From Thalassobaculaceae bacterium (GTDB lineage: Bacteria; Pseudomonadota; Alphaproteobacteria; Thalassobaculales; Thalassobaculaceae): a stretch of DNA of 64,000 bases. Location of the stretch: contig JARGOG010000002.1 of assembly GCA_029212785.1 (NCBI GenBank), positions 12,121 through 76,120 on the forward strand, written 5' to 3'. A program made the translations under genes and the position numbers. Shown in pieces: positions 1 through 8,529 of this stretch (the stretch's first letter is position 1; each line of letters starts with the position of its first letter). Below the pieces are notes generated by a model that was given only the letters and a program-made list of their open reading frames with translations, did no database searches and had not been told where the DNA came from.

Positions 1-9
1 CATCGAAAG

Positions 10-1119
10 CTAAGCGAAACGGCTGGGAGAAAGGGCATCGACGATGACTCCGGCGAGGCTTGTCGAGCCGCTGAGGATCATTTCCGAGGTGAGCATCGAC
101 AGCGCCGGCGCGGTCTGCACGCCGTACCCGCCCTGGCCCGCCAGCCAGAAGAACCCCTCGGCGGCAGGGTCCATGCCGACCACCGGGGTCCTGTCCGGGG
201 CGAAGGTCCGCAGGCCCGCCCAACTGGTCTCCACCCGCGAGACGGTGTAGTCGACGGCACGCTCGAACCGGTCCAGGCCCTCGGCCAGCACCATGTCGTC
301 GGCCCAGGCGTCGTGGGGCTCGACCGGATCCTCGTCGGCCGGACTGACCATCAGCTTGCCGGCTTCGGGCTTGGCGTACCAGCTCTCGGTCGCGGGCGCG
401 AAGAGCGGCCACCGGGAGATGTCGTAGCCGTCCGGCGCCGGCAGGATTGCCGCCGACCGCCGCAGTGGGGTGAGCGGAATGTCGCTGACCCCCGCCATCC
501 GGCCGACCCGCCCCGCCCAGGCGCCGGCGGCATTGATGACGATGGGAGCGGCGTAGGTATCCCGATCGGAGGAGATCGACCACAGGCCCGCCTCGCGCCG
601 AATCCCGCGCACCGCCACATCGGTCTCGATGATGCCGCCCCGCCGGCGCAGAAGGCGCGCATAGCCCGACAGCATCCGGTCGACGTCGATGTCCTGGGCG
701 TCCCATTCGATCGCTGCCCTGGCGATGCCCTCGACCCGCAGGATCGGCACCAGTTCCTGCGCCTGCTCGCCGGTCAGCATCTCCATGCCGGTCGACCCGT
801 CGACATAGGCGTCCAGGTGTTCCAATTCGTCCTCACCCGCCACCAGCATCTCGCCGCGCGGGCTGAGCAGGCTCTCGTCGCTCACCTGATCGGGAGCCTC
901 CAGAAACGGGGCAGAGGCCAGGTTCAGCGCCCGCAGCGTCGCATTGCCATAGTTGCGGATCAGGATCGCCGCCGATCGGCCGGTGGCGTGATAGCCGATG
1001 CGGGATTCGCCCTCCAGGACCAGGACGGAGAGGTGGCGGGCCAGACAGGCGCCGGCGCTGATGCCGGCGATGCCGCCGCCGACGATAATGACATCGGCCT
1101 TGCTCATGATGCGATCCAA
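10..1119 (-). CDS. DauA-like FAD-dependent amine/D-amino acid dehydrogenase
   Basis: This 369-residue DAO-superfamily flavoprotein probably oxidises a D-amino acid, amino acid conjugate or other amine imported by the adjacent transporter. A Rossmann FAD signature GGGIAG lies at residues 14-19. GYHATGRSAA at 42-51 and FFWLAGQGGYGVQT near the C terminus closely resemble the corresponding stretches of D-arginine dehydrogenase DauA, including the His after GY. It is the last of five co-directional minus-strand genes, 17 bp after the ATPase gene. Start could be Met1 or Met5. Family membership is clear; the substrate is inferred from context, and a glycine/sarcosine oxidase-like activity remains possible. 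Confidence 0.9.
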   Translation of the reverse strand: MDRIMSKADVIIVGGGIAGISAGACLARHLSVLVLEGESRIGYHATGRSAAILIRNYGNATLRALNLASAPFLEAPDQVSDESLLSPRGEMLVAGEDELEHLDAYVDGSTGMEMLTGEQAQELVPILRVEGIARAAIEWDAQDIDVDRMLSGYARLLRRRGGIIETDVAVRGIRREAGLWSISSDRDTYAAPIVINAAGAWAGRVGRMAGVSDIPLTPLRRSAAILPAPDGYDISRWPLFAPATESWYAKPEAGKLMVSPADEDPVEPHDAWADDMVLAEGLDRFERAVDYTVSRVETSWAGLRTFAPDRTPVVGMDPAAEGFFWLAGQGGYGVQTAPALSMLTSEMILSGSTSLAGVIVDALSPSRFA

Positions 1120-1136
1120 TGGGTCGGGGATGGGTT

Positions 1137-2210
1137 TCAGCCCGGCAGGGCCGCGCAGTCCTGGGGACGGAAGGCGACCACCACCGCGCTGCCTTCCGGG
1201 AACGGGCGCTCGTTGATCATGTTGATCGCCTGCAGCGACCGGTCGCCGACGCGCACGAAATACCGCACGGTCTGGCCCTGGTAATCGACGGTCTCGACCG
1301 TCGCGGCGGCGGCGATCATCCCGGACGTGTCGGCGCCGGTGTCCATCAGGGTCAGCTTCTCCGCCCGCAGCACCAGTTTGGCCGGGCCGTCGGTGACGCG
1401 GGCCGCCTTATCGTTCGGTACCGGGACCATGCCGAACAGCGGCACCTCGAGCGTGGCGGTCTCCGCGCTGCGCTCGCGGCACACCCCGGTCAGAATGTTG
1501 GAGGCGCCGAGGAAATTGGCGACGAACTCGCTCTGTGGCCGGTTGTAGACCTCCTCCGGCGTGCCGACCTGCTCGATCCGCCCGCCGCTCATCACGACGA
1601 TACGGTCGGACATGGCCAGCGCTTCGGACTGGTCGTGGGTGACGAAGACGGTGGTCACGCCGATCTGGTGCTGGATGCGTTTCAGCTCCACGCGCATGTC
1701 CTCACGCAGGTTGGCGTCCAGCGCCGAGAGCGGCTCGTCCAGCAACAGCACGTCCGGCTCGATGACGATGGCGCGGGCCAGCGCGATGCGCTGCTGCTGT
1801 CCGCCGGAGAGTTCCTTGGGATAGCGCCCGCCCACATGCGGCAGTTGGACGAGGCTCAGGGCCGCCTCTACCCGGCGGGCGATCTCGGTCTTCGTCACGT
1901 TGCGGTATTTCAGTCCGAAGGCGACATTGTCGGCCACCGACTTATGCGGAAACAGCGCGTAGTTCTGGAAGACGATACCCAGGTTCCGCTTATGGATCGG
2001 CAGATCGTTGACCCGTTTGCCGCCGATCAGGATCTCGCCCTCGGTCGGGTCGAGGAGGCCGGCGATCATCCGCAGATTTGTCGTCTTGCCGCAGCCGGAC
2101 GGACCGAGAAGGGTGACGAAGTCCCCTTCCGGAATCTCCAGATTGGACGGATGGACGGCGGTGAAGCTGCCGAAGCGCTTGACGATGTTCTTCAGGACTA
2201 CCGAGCTCAC
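1137..2210 (-). CDS. ABC transporter ATPase, spermidine/putrescine (PotA) type
   Basis: This 357-residue nucleotide-binding subunit would power the importer formed with the two permeases and the binding protein encoded upstream. It has Walker A GPSGCGKTT, signature LSGGQQQR, Walker B VLLLDEPLSALD, the switch His in VTHDQSEA, and a C-terminal TOBE-like domain of about 110 residues typical of the polyamine/iron/sulfate (CUT1-related) class. It begins with GTG behind a GGGAG ribosome-binding sequence. A strong hairpin separates it from the binding-protein gene, as is common when the binding protein must be made in excess. Confidence 0.95.
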   Translation of the reverse strand: MSSVVLKNIVKRFGSFTAVHPSNLEIPEGDFVTLLGPSGCGKTTNLRMIAGLLDPTEGEILIGGKRVNDLPIHKRNLGIVFQNYALFPHKSVADNVAFGLKYRNVTKTEIARRVEAALSLVQLPHVGGRYPKELSGGQQQRIALARAIVIEPDVLLLDEPLSALDANLREDMRVELKRIQHQIGVTTVFVTHDQSEALAMSDRIVVMSGGRIEQVGTPEEVYNRPQSEFVANFLGASNILTGVCRERSAETATLEVPLFGMVPVPNDKAARVTDGPAKLVLRAEKLTLMDTGADTSGMIAAAATVETVDYQGQTVRYFVRVGDRSLQAINMINERPFPEGSAVVVAFRPQDCAALPG

Positions 2211-2246
2211 CTGGACACTCCCGTCCGTTCAATGAATGCGTGGCAA

Positions 2247-2278
2247 CGCCCCCTCCCGGCCGGAACCGAGAGGGGGCG
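2247..2278 (-). terminator. Intercistronic hairpin after the binding-protein gene
   Basis: Perfect 9-bp inverted repeat CGCCCCCTC / GAGGGGGCG with a 14-nt loop. It lies just past the stop of the solute-binding-protein gene and before the ATPase gene. No T-run follows, so an mRNA-stabilising or attenuating stem is more likely than a full terminator. Confidence 0.6.
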
Positions 2279-2284
2279 ACCGTC

Positions 2285-3439
2285 TTAGTAGCCTTTCTGG
2301 ACCCGGCCGAAGGTCTTGGACCACTCGGCCTCGTGGCCGTTCCAGTAGCCCGGGTCGGCGAAGGTGAGGCCGGCCAGCTTGCCGGTCGGATCGAAGGCCG
2401 GCAGGGTCGGGATCTTCTTGCCGAGATCGACCTTCTGCGGGTCCAGGGCCGGCGGATAGTTCTGGCCCTCGGCCACGGCGATGGACGTCTCCGGCGCCAG
2501 CATGAAGTTCAGCAGCTCCTCGCAGGGCTCCATCGGCGAGCCCTTGATGACGAACAGGCATTCCTGCCAGCCATAGCCGTTCGGCGGATCCATGTAGCCG
2601 ATGTCGTGGCCCTGCTCCTGCAGCGCGTAGATGCGGCCGGACCAGCCTTCGGTCACGTAGATCTCCTCCTCGGCCAGCAGGCTCATCAGCTCGGCCCCCG
2701 AGCCCCAGTACTTCAGCGACAGGTCGCGGTGCTGGCGGATCGCGTCCCACACGGCGTCCATGTCGGTCGCGTTGTTCGGGTCCTGGTCGGTCTGCAGGGC
2801 GCCGAACCAGATCCGGGTGCGCCAGTCGCCCCAGCCGGAGATCTTGTCCTTCAGGCGCTCGTCGATGAGGATCTTGGCGCCCTTCTCCTTCATCTCGTCG
2901 TCCGAGACGTGCTTGCGGTTATAGGCGATGCCGGTGGTGCCGTAGTCGTAGGGCACGCAGGACAGCTTGCCGTCGGTCACCGCACGGAAAACGTCGACCA
3001 GCTTGGGGATGACGTATTTCAGGTTCGGGATGTTGGCCTCGTTGAGCTCCGAGGACAGGCCCAGATTGTGGTAGCGGGCATAGTCGAACACGCCGGACAG
3101 ATGCGCGATGTTGTACTCGCCGGTCGGGCTGGCCTTGACCCGCGACAGGTACTCGTCGCCGCCGCCGAAGGTGCCGTCGACCACCTCGATGCCGGTCTGC
3201 TTTGTGTACGGGTCGAAGGCGTATTTGCGGAACGCCTCGGAGACCACGCCGCCCCAGCCGTCGAACCGGACCTGACTGACATTGGCGGCGAGGGCGTGCC
3301 GGGCGAACGGGGTTTGAACGCCGTAGGCGAGACCGGCGGCGCCAATCAGGCCGAGGAAACCGCGGCGGTCGAGATCGCCGTTCATGTAGCGCTCGCGCAG
3401 CCGCTCCAGGCGGGTGGTGGTGTCCATCTTATCGGTCAT
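2285..3439 (-). CDS. Extracellular solute-binding protein, PotD/PotF-like
   Basis: This 384-residue periplasmic receptor defines the specificity of the ABC importer. The N terminus carries a Tat-type signal: DRRGFLGLIGAAG around residues 25-37, then a hydrophobic stretch and an Ala-X-Ala-like cleavage region near ARHALA. The remainder fits family 1/polyamine-binding proteins. The start has a good AGGAGAG ribosome-binding site. With the DauA-like enzyme next to it, a cationic amino acid, opine or polyamine ligand is plausible, but no ligand residues can be assigned from sequence alone. Confidence 0.92.
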   Translation of the reverse strand: MTDKMDTTTRLERLRERYMNGDLDRRGFLGLIGAAGLAYGVQTPFARHALAANVSQVRFDGWGGVVSEAFRKYAFDPYTKQTGIEVVDGTFGGGDEYLSRVKASPTGEYNIAHLSGVFDYARYHNLGLSSELNEANIPNLKYVIPKLVDVFRAVTDGKLSCVPYDYGTTGIAYNRKHVSDDEMKEKGAKILIDERLKDKISGWGDWRTRIWFGALQTDQDPNNATDMDAVWDAIRQHRDLSLKYWGSGAELMSLLAEEEIYVTEGWSGRIYALQEQGHDIGYMDPPNGYGWQECLFVIKGSPMEPCEELLNFMLAPETSIAVAEGQNYPPALDPQKVDLGKKIPTLPAFDPTGKLAGLTFADPGYWNGHEAEWSKTFGRVQKGY

Positions 3440-3479
3440 GAAGCTCTCCTGTTTGGGTCTTGGTCTTCGGAATTCGACG

Positions 3480-4283
3480 TCAGCCCCCGCTGCGTTGAGC
3501 GAGACGCCGGGCCACCGCCACGCCCAGCAGCGGCAGGCCGACGGTCATCACGATCATCACCGTGCCCAGCGCATTGATCTCCGGGGAGATCGAGTTGCGG
3601 AGCATGGCGAAGATCTGGGTGGGGATCGTCTCGACCCCCCCGGGCTTCCAGAACAGGGTGCCGGTGATGTCGTCGAAGCTGATGGTGAAGGCGAATAGCG
3701 CGCCCGCCAGTACCGCCGGCAGCATCAGCGGCAGGGTGATCTGGAAGAAGGTTTGGACCGGGTTGGCGCCCAGGCTCATGGCGGCTTCCTCGATCTCGCG
3801 CCTGATGCTGACCAGACGCGCCTGCACGACGAGGATGACGAAGGGCAGGGTGAAGATCACATGGCCGAAGAGCAGCAGCGCGAAGCTCTTGTGGATTCCG
3901 AGGAAGTTGAGGAACAGCAGCAGCGCCACCGCCAGCACCACTTCCGGCACCAGGATCGGCGCGATCAGCAGGGTGGAGATCGCGTTGGCACCCGGTACCC
4001 GGTAGCGAACCAGGGCGAGGCTGGCGAGCACGCCCAGGGTGGTGGAGATGATCGAGGTAAGCAGGCAGAGCACGATGGACGTCTCGAACGCCCGCAGGAT
4101 CGCCTCGTTCTCCCAGAGCTCGACGAACCAGCGGAAGGAGAGGCCGGTCATCGGGAAACTGCCGAACTGGCTGTCGTTGAAGCTGAGCAGCACCACGACT
4201 GCCACCGGCAGGAACATGAAGACGTAGACCAGCAGCGCCCAGCCGCGGATCAGATGCCAGCCAAGGCCGCTGGTGCTCCGCAT
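3480..4283 (-). CDS. ABC transporter permease, PotC type
   Basis: This 267-residue inner-membrane permease has about six transmembrane segments, beginning with a hydrophobic helix at residues 12-35. The EAA loop that docks on the ATPase appears as EEAAMSLGANPVQTFFQITLPL. The chosen ATG (4283-4281) begins MRSTSG and overlaps the stop of the upstream permease in an ATGA arrangement; a longer open frame upstream is only a shadow of that gene. Together with the neighbouring permease it would form the heterodimeric channel of the polyamine/opine-type importer. Confidence 0.94.
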   Translation of the reverse strand: MRSTSGLGWHLIRGWALLVYVFMFLPVAVVVLLSFNDSQFGSFPMTGLSFRWFVELWENEAILRAFETSIVLCLLTSIISTTLGVLASLALVRYRVPGANAISTLLIAPILVPEVVLAVALLLFLNFLGIHKSFALLLFGHVIFTLPFVILVVQARLVSIRREIEEAAMSLGANPVQTFFQITLPLMLPAVLAGALFAFTISFDDITGTLFWKPGGVETIPTQIFAMLRNSISPEINALGTVMIVMTVGLPLLGVAVARRLAQRSGG

Positions 4284-5149
4284 CACCCGAGCCCCTTCAT
4301 GAGCTGGGCCATGCCCAGGTAGCGGTTGTAGATCGCCACCAGCAGGCCGAGCACGGCCAGCAGCATCAGGCTCAGCGCCGAGCCGAGCGGCCAGTTGAGC
4401 TGGGTGATGATCGCCTCGAAGACCAGGTTGGCGAACATCGCGTCGCTTGGCCCCCCAAGAACCAGCGGGGTGATGTAAGTGCCGGCCCCAAGGACGAAGC
4501 AGAGCAGCCCGCCGGCGGCGAGGCCGGGCAGGGACAGCGGCAGGGTGACCTGCAGGAAGGCCTCCCATCGGTTCGCGCCGAGCGACGTCGCCGCCTCTTC
4601 CAGCGTCATGTCGATGCCGTCCAGGCTGACATAGACGTTGAGGATCATGAACGGCAGCAGGAAGTGCACGAGGCCGAGGATCACCGTCGGCTCGTTGTAG
4701 AGCATCTGGATCGGCTCGGAGACCAGACCGGTCCACATCAGGAACGTGTTCAGCGCGCCGGATACTCCGAGGATGTTGATCCAGCTCATGGTGCGGATGA
4801 TGTAGCTGATCCAGAACGGCAGCATGAGCATCAGCAGCAGGATCGCCTTGTTGCCGCGGGACCGGGCGATGAAATACGCCGCCGGATAGCCCATCAGCGC
4901 GCAGACCAGGGTGGTGATCGCGGCGATCCGCAGGGTCGAGATCAGGATGTCGCGGTAGAACCGGTCGGTCAGCGCTTCCTGCCAGTTGTCGAGGAAGAAG
5001 CCGACCTGATCGGCGCCGGACGCCGTGCGCAGCCAGAAACTGTAGACCACGATGAAGATCAGCGGCACGAACAGGAGCAACCCGACGGCCGTCAGGGCCG
5101 GCGACAGAAGGATCCAGGGCTGGCGGGCTTCGCGCGCTTCAACCGACAT
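4283..5149 (-). CDS. ABC transporter permease, PotB type
   Basis: This 288-residue membrane protein is the first gene of the minus-strand importer operon. Hydrophobic segments include residues 12-36 and several later helices. The EAA-type coupling loop is EEAATSLGANRWEAFLQVTLPLSLPG. It partners the PotC-type permease with which it shares an ATGA stop/start overlap. The operon promoter should lie in the 85-bp gap to the divergent LysR gene. Confidence 0.95.
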   Translation of the reverse strand: MSVEAREARQPWILLSPALTAVGLLLFVPLIFIVVYSFWLRTASGADQVGFFLDNWQEALTDRFYRDILISTLRIAAITTLVCALMGYPAAYFIARSRGNKAILLLMLMLPFWISYIIRTMSWINILGVSGALNTFLMWTGLVSEPIQMLYNEPTVILGLVHFLLPFMILNVYVSLDGIDMTLEEAATSLGANRWEAFLQVTLPLSLPGLAAGGLLCFVLGAGTYITPLVLGGPSDAMFANLVFEAIITQLNWPLGSALSLMLLAVLGLLVAIYNRYLGMAQLMKGLG

Positions 5150-5207
5150 TCATCAGCTTTCGTTGCCGTGATCCCGGAAAGCTTGCGAAGTCCTTAACCA
5201 TAGTTCA

Positions 5208-5224
5208 AATAGATATGGCGTATT
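5208..5224. promoter_or_regulatory. Candidate LysR-type operator
   Basis: The intergenic AATA-N9-TATT inverted repeat contains the T-N11-A pattern expected of LysR-family sites. It lies between the divergent permease and LysR genes, 11 bp before the LysR start. The motif is short, so the call rests mainly on position. Confidence 0.3.
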
Positions 5225-5234
5225 CTGAATATCG

Positions 5235-6212
5235 ATGAAATCTATGATCGATTCCGACAAGCGATATCAGCCGGACCGGATCGCCCGCGAGCTTGACTGG
5301 AACCTGCTGCGCACCTTCGTGGTGTTGGCGGAAAGCCGGTCGGTCACGGAGGCGGCCCAGCGGCTCAGCCTCAAGCAACCCTCGGTCTCCACCGCCTTGA
5401 AGAAGCTGGAAGACCGGCTCGGCCGCCGGTTGATCGACCGGTCGCCGGGGCGTTATGCCCTGACCGATGCGGGGGAATTGCTGTATCAGGCGGCGCTGGA
5501 GATCAATGGCTCGGTCCTGCGGCTCTCCACCCTGATGCGCGAAGTGACCGACGAGATCCGCGGTCATGTCACGATCTCCGTTGCGAGCCACGTGGTCTGT
5601 CCGCTGTTCGACCGGGTGCTGGCCGAGTTCCATCGGGCCTATCCGGAGGTCACCCTGTCGATGGACGTGCAATCGAGCGCCGACGCCGTCGCCGAGGTGA
5701 TGGCGAAACGCGCCTCCTTCGCTATCTGCCTCGTCAGGGAGCCGAATCCACAGCTCGAATACGAGAGGCTCTACCGCGAGTTCTTCGGGCTTTTCTGCGG
5801 GCCGTATCACAGCCTGTTCGGCCGCTCCGACCTGTCCCTGGCGGATCTGGCCGGGCACAACTCCGTCAGCTTCGAGACCGACCGGCTGCACGACGCCCTG
5901 AAGCCGGTCACCCTGATGCGAGCCCAGACCGGGCTCGGCCAGCGGATCACCGGAATGTCCAGCAACCTGGAGGAGGTTACGCGGATGATCTACACCGGCT
6001 TTGGCATCGGCCCCCTCCCGGTGCATGTCGCCGCCCGCGACGTGGCCGACGGAAGGCTGTGGCAGGTGCCGCCCTACGATCCGCTGCCGGCGATCGACGT
6101 GTACCTCGTCTGGAATAAGAAGACGGCGAAGAACCGGGCGGAGGAAATGCTGATCGCCGCCCTGCAGGACGCGATCGCCACCACCCCCATTGAGGACCGC
6201 ACCTATCGGTAG
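5235..6212 (+). CDS. LysR-family transcriptional regulator
   Basis: This 325-residue regulator has an N-terminal winged helix-turn-helix (about residues 17-77, with SVTEAAQRLSLKQPSVSTAL as the core) and a C-terminal effector-binding domain of two periplasmic-binding-like lobes. It is transcribed away from the ABC/DauA-like operon, the usual layout for a LysR protein that controls its neighbour in response to the transported substrate or a breakdown product. The start ATG at 5235 has a second in-frame ATG three codons later. Confidence 0.95.
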   Translation: MKSMIDSDKRYQPDRIARELDWNLLRTFVVLAESRSVTEAAQRLSLKQPSVSTALKKLEDRLGRRLIDRSPGRYALTDAGELLYQAALEINGSVLRLSTLMREVTDEIRGHVTISVASHVVCPLFDRVLAEFHRAYPEVTLSMDVQSSADAVAEVMAKRASFAICLVREPNPQLEYERLYREFFGLFCGPYHSLFGRSDLSLADLAGHNSVSFETDRLHDALKPVTLMRAQTGLGQRITGMSSNLEEVTRMIYTGFGIGPLPVHVAARDVADGRLWQVPPYDPLPAIDVYLVWNKKTAKNRAEEMLIAALQDAIATTPIEDRTYR

Positions 6213-6452
6213 GGTGGGCTACCGATCACCGTGCGGCCACGGCCACGGTAGCAATAGCCCCCCTCGCAGGTGATGTGCTCCTCGTCGGTCAGGCTGGCGG
6301 CATTGAACGCCTTCGGGCCGATCGACTGGCGGGATCCCGGCCCCACCCATCCCAACCGGTTCAATGGGGTGTTTGGATCGTCACATTGAAATACGGAACG
6401 AGAAATCGATGGCGAAGCAGGCGGGGCGCCGCTCTAAGGCAGCGTCGATCCG

Positions 6453-7913
6453 CTACCTGGCTGGCATCGCGATCCGACGTGCCAGGATCAGACCAGCGAT
6501 TCCGGTGATCAGTGCAGAGAGGTCGACGGCCGCGATAGGGGCGAGTGACGCGGGCTGAGGAAGGGACGCGGCGGTCAGGTAGAGGGTCTGAAACGGAAAT
6601 CCGATCAGCAGCACGCACGCGGCGGAGCTGAGGTCCCGACCGGCCCGAACACCGCGCAGAAAGCTCCAGAACATGGCCGCGGCCCAGGCGACGAGGAAGA
6701 CCGCCATGGCGGAAGGGTAGGCGGTCGGCGGCGCCGAAGGCATCAGCCGGGCGACAAAGAATGTGACCGCCGCGGCTACCGCCAGCCCCGCGATCGTACC
6801 GGTCATCAGCCGGGTGAAAATGGCGGCATTCGCCGCCCCTGACAGGCGGCTGCGCCAGATCCGAAGGCCCGAGATGGCCAGCACGCACATCGAGATCCCC
6901 AGAGCCGCATAGAGCAGCTTGACCGCCACGCCGCCGAAACTGCCGTAGTGCAGAGGCGTGACCATGGCATAGAGCCGTCGACCCACACCCTCCCGGCTCC
7001 AGTCCACCATCTCCGTCACCTCGCCGCTGGCGCCGCTCAGGGATACGCTGGGGTAATAGACCAACCGGCCCGAGAGGTTGCCCATGGCCACCAGGCGGGC
7101 CGAGCTTTGACCCCAATCCGCGACGTCCACGACCTCGGGCACCATGCCCGGCATCCTGCGCAGGGCTTCTGCCATCAGGCGCGATGCCGGCACCATGTCC
7201 GCCGTCGCCTCGCTGCTGGGGTGCAGCATGCCCATGGCGGCCATCGCCGCGGCGCCATCGCCGCGATAGGCGGTCAACGCGGCGAGCAGGACGACGATTC
7301 CGGCGAAGCCGAGGATTGTGCCGGTCAGGGCCATGACCACGTGAAAAGGTGCGGCCCATAACCCGATCAGCTTGTGCATGTCGGTCCAGAAAAGCCGGAT
7401 GCTGCGGTCGGGACGGAAGCTGAACATCTCCTGCAGCATCTTGCGGTGGAGCAGCAGGCCGGAGATCGCGGATGCCAGAAGTGCGATGCCGAGCAGCCCG
7501 ACGATGTAGCGGCCGATCGACTGTGGCAGCAGCAGATCCGTATGCAGCCGGGTCAGCATTTCCGCCGCGGTCTCGCCGCGTGCCGGCAGGGGCGCGAGGG
7601 TGGCCGGATCCAGCCGCTGGGCCGGTGCGCTCTCCCGGCCGCCCGGGATCACGGTGACCCAGGGCCGGTAGGGGTTGGGAAGCAACAGCAGAAAGCTCCG
7701 GGTTCCTCCCGCGGCGGTGCGGTCCACCAGGGAGTCCAGGCTACCGGAGGTGAGCGATGGCGGGGCCGATAGATCCGCGCGCAACCACGGGTCGAGCTCC
7801 TCCGCGAACAGGGCGATCACGCCGGAAAAGCTGACCACGTAGAGCAGCAGTCCCAGCGTCAGCCCGATCCAGGAATGCAGATCGTAGAGACGTCGCAGGG
7901 CTTCACGGTGCAT
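6453..7913 (-). CDS. PepSY-associated TM protein, putative ferric-siderophore reductase
   Basis: This 486-residue inner-membrane protein is of the PepSY_TM (PiuB/FsrB-like) class, thought to reduce ferric siderophores or move electrons in iron uptake. Helices include residues 13-35, a pair near 145-165 and 190-225, and several at the C terminus. Conserved histidines occur in LYDLHSWIG, RLHTDLLLP, DMHKLIG and TPLHYGSFG, consistent with haem or metal binding. The start MHREALRR overlaps the preceding membrane-protein gene by 11 bp, indicating coupling. Reduction of iron is inferred from family and context. Confidence 0.88.
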   Translation of the reverse strand: MHREALRRLYDLHSWIGLTLGLLLYVVSFSGVIALFAEELDPWLRADLSAPPSLTSGSLDSLVDRTAAGGTRSFLLLLPNPYRPWVTVIPGGRESAPAQRLDPATLAPLPARGETAAEMLTRLHTDLLLPQSIGRYIVGLLGIALLASAISGLLLHRKMLQEMFSFRPDRSIRLFWTDMHKLIGLWAAPFHVVMALTGTILGFAGIVVLLAALTAYRGDGAAAMAAMGMLHPSSEATADMVPASRLMAEALRRMPGMVPEVVDVADWGQSSARLVAMGNLSGRLVYYPSVSLSGASGEVTEMVDWSREGVGRRLYAMVTPLHYGSFGGVAVKLLYAALGISMCVLAISGLRIWRSRLSGAANAAIFTRLMTGTIAGLAVAAAVTFFVARLMPSAPPTAYPSAMAVFLVAWAAAMFWSFLRGVRAGRDLSSAACVLLIGFPFQTLYLTAASLPQPASLAPIAAVDLSALITGIAGLILARRIAMPAR

Positions 7914-8514
7914 CCGGGGCTCCGGGAAGGGCGAGGCCCTGGAAGGCGAGCCAGACGCTGGCGCCCGCCGCCAGGGCGAGGGTAAGGGCGGACAGTGCGG
8001 GGAAGCCTGCCCGCCGGCTTGCGTAGAGCCACAGCAATGCCGCCGCCCAGAGCAGCGGCCACAGAACGATCGCCAGGAAGCCGCGCTCCAACGGTGCCAG
8101 GGGAAGCCAGGCCGCCATGGCGAGAGCAAGGGCCGCCGCCGCCGCGCCGCCGAGCAGTATGCCGCTGACCGCTGCCAGGGGAGCGAAGGACCGAAGCACC
8201 TTGGCGTCCCTCCGGTCCTCTCGCCGGCCGTCCCGTGTCCGACCCACCTCGGTTCCGACGGGCCGCGCCGAGGGCGGCCAGAAGGCCGTCAGCATTCCGG
8301 CCAGGCCGACGAGACCGATCCAGACCGCGACTCCGCCCGGCCATTCCCACGTCAGACCGGGCAGGAAGACCGATGCCGTCAGGCAGAAGGCGGTGACCGA
8401 CAGGGTGTACGGACCCGGCGGATCGAGCCGCCGGAGTCGAAGCATGTGCATCCCGGCCGAGGTCAGCAGGATGCTGGCGGCGATCCCGATCGCCGGAGGC
8501 ACGCCGCCCGCCAT
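7903..8514 (-). CDS. Fused DUF3325-DUF3649 iron-uptake membrane protein
   Basis: This 203-residue protein has about six hydrophobic segments. The first half (residues 1-80, with GMHMLRLRR and VAVWIGLVGLAGMLTAF) resembles DUF3325. The second half (from about residue 108, LAAVSGILLGGAAAAALALA, then FLAIVLWPLLWAAALLWLYA) resembles DUF3649. In other bacteria these are separate small genes beside a TonB receptor and a PepSY protein; here they appear joined by a charged Arg/Glu/Asp-rich linker. It lies 15 bp after the TonB receptor gene. Its exact role in iron uptake is unknown. Confidence 0.75.
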   Translation of the reverse strand: MAGGVPPAIGIAASILLTSAGMHMLRLRRLDPPGPYTLSVTAFCLTASVFLPGLTWEWPGGVAVWIGLVGLAGMLTAFWPPSARPVGTEVGRTRDGRREDRRDAKVLRSFAPLAAVSGILLGGAAAAALALAMAAWLPLAPLERGFLAIVLWPLLWAAALLWLYASRRAGFPALSALTLALAAGASVWLAFQGLALPGAPDAP

Positions 8515-8529
8515 TGTCCGTCGCGAGGC

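Noticed and set aside
1-9. An ATG on the minus strand at bases 3-1, right after the flavoprotein stop, could start the next gene.
   Set aside because: Only three bases lie in the window and no ribosome-binding sequence is visible.
313-1284. Long plus-strand open frames across the flavoprotein gene and similar ones elsewhere (for example 1119-2288 and 2240-3577).
   Set aside because: They are antisense shadows of well-recognised GC-rich genes, rich in Arg, His and Gln with no recognisable domain.
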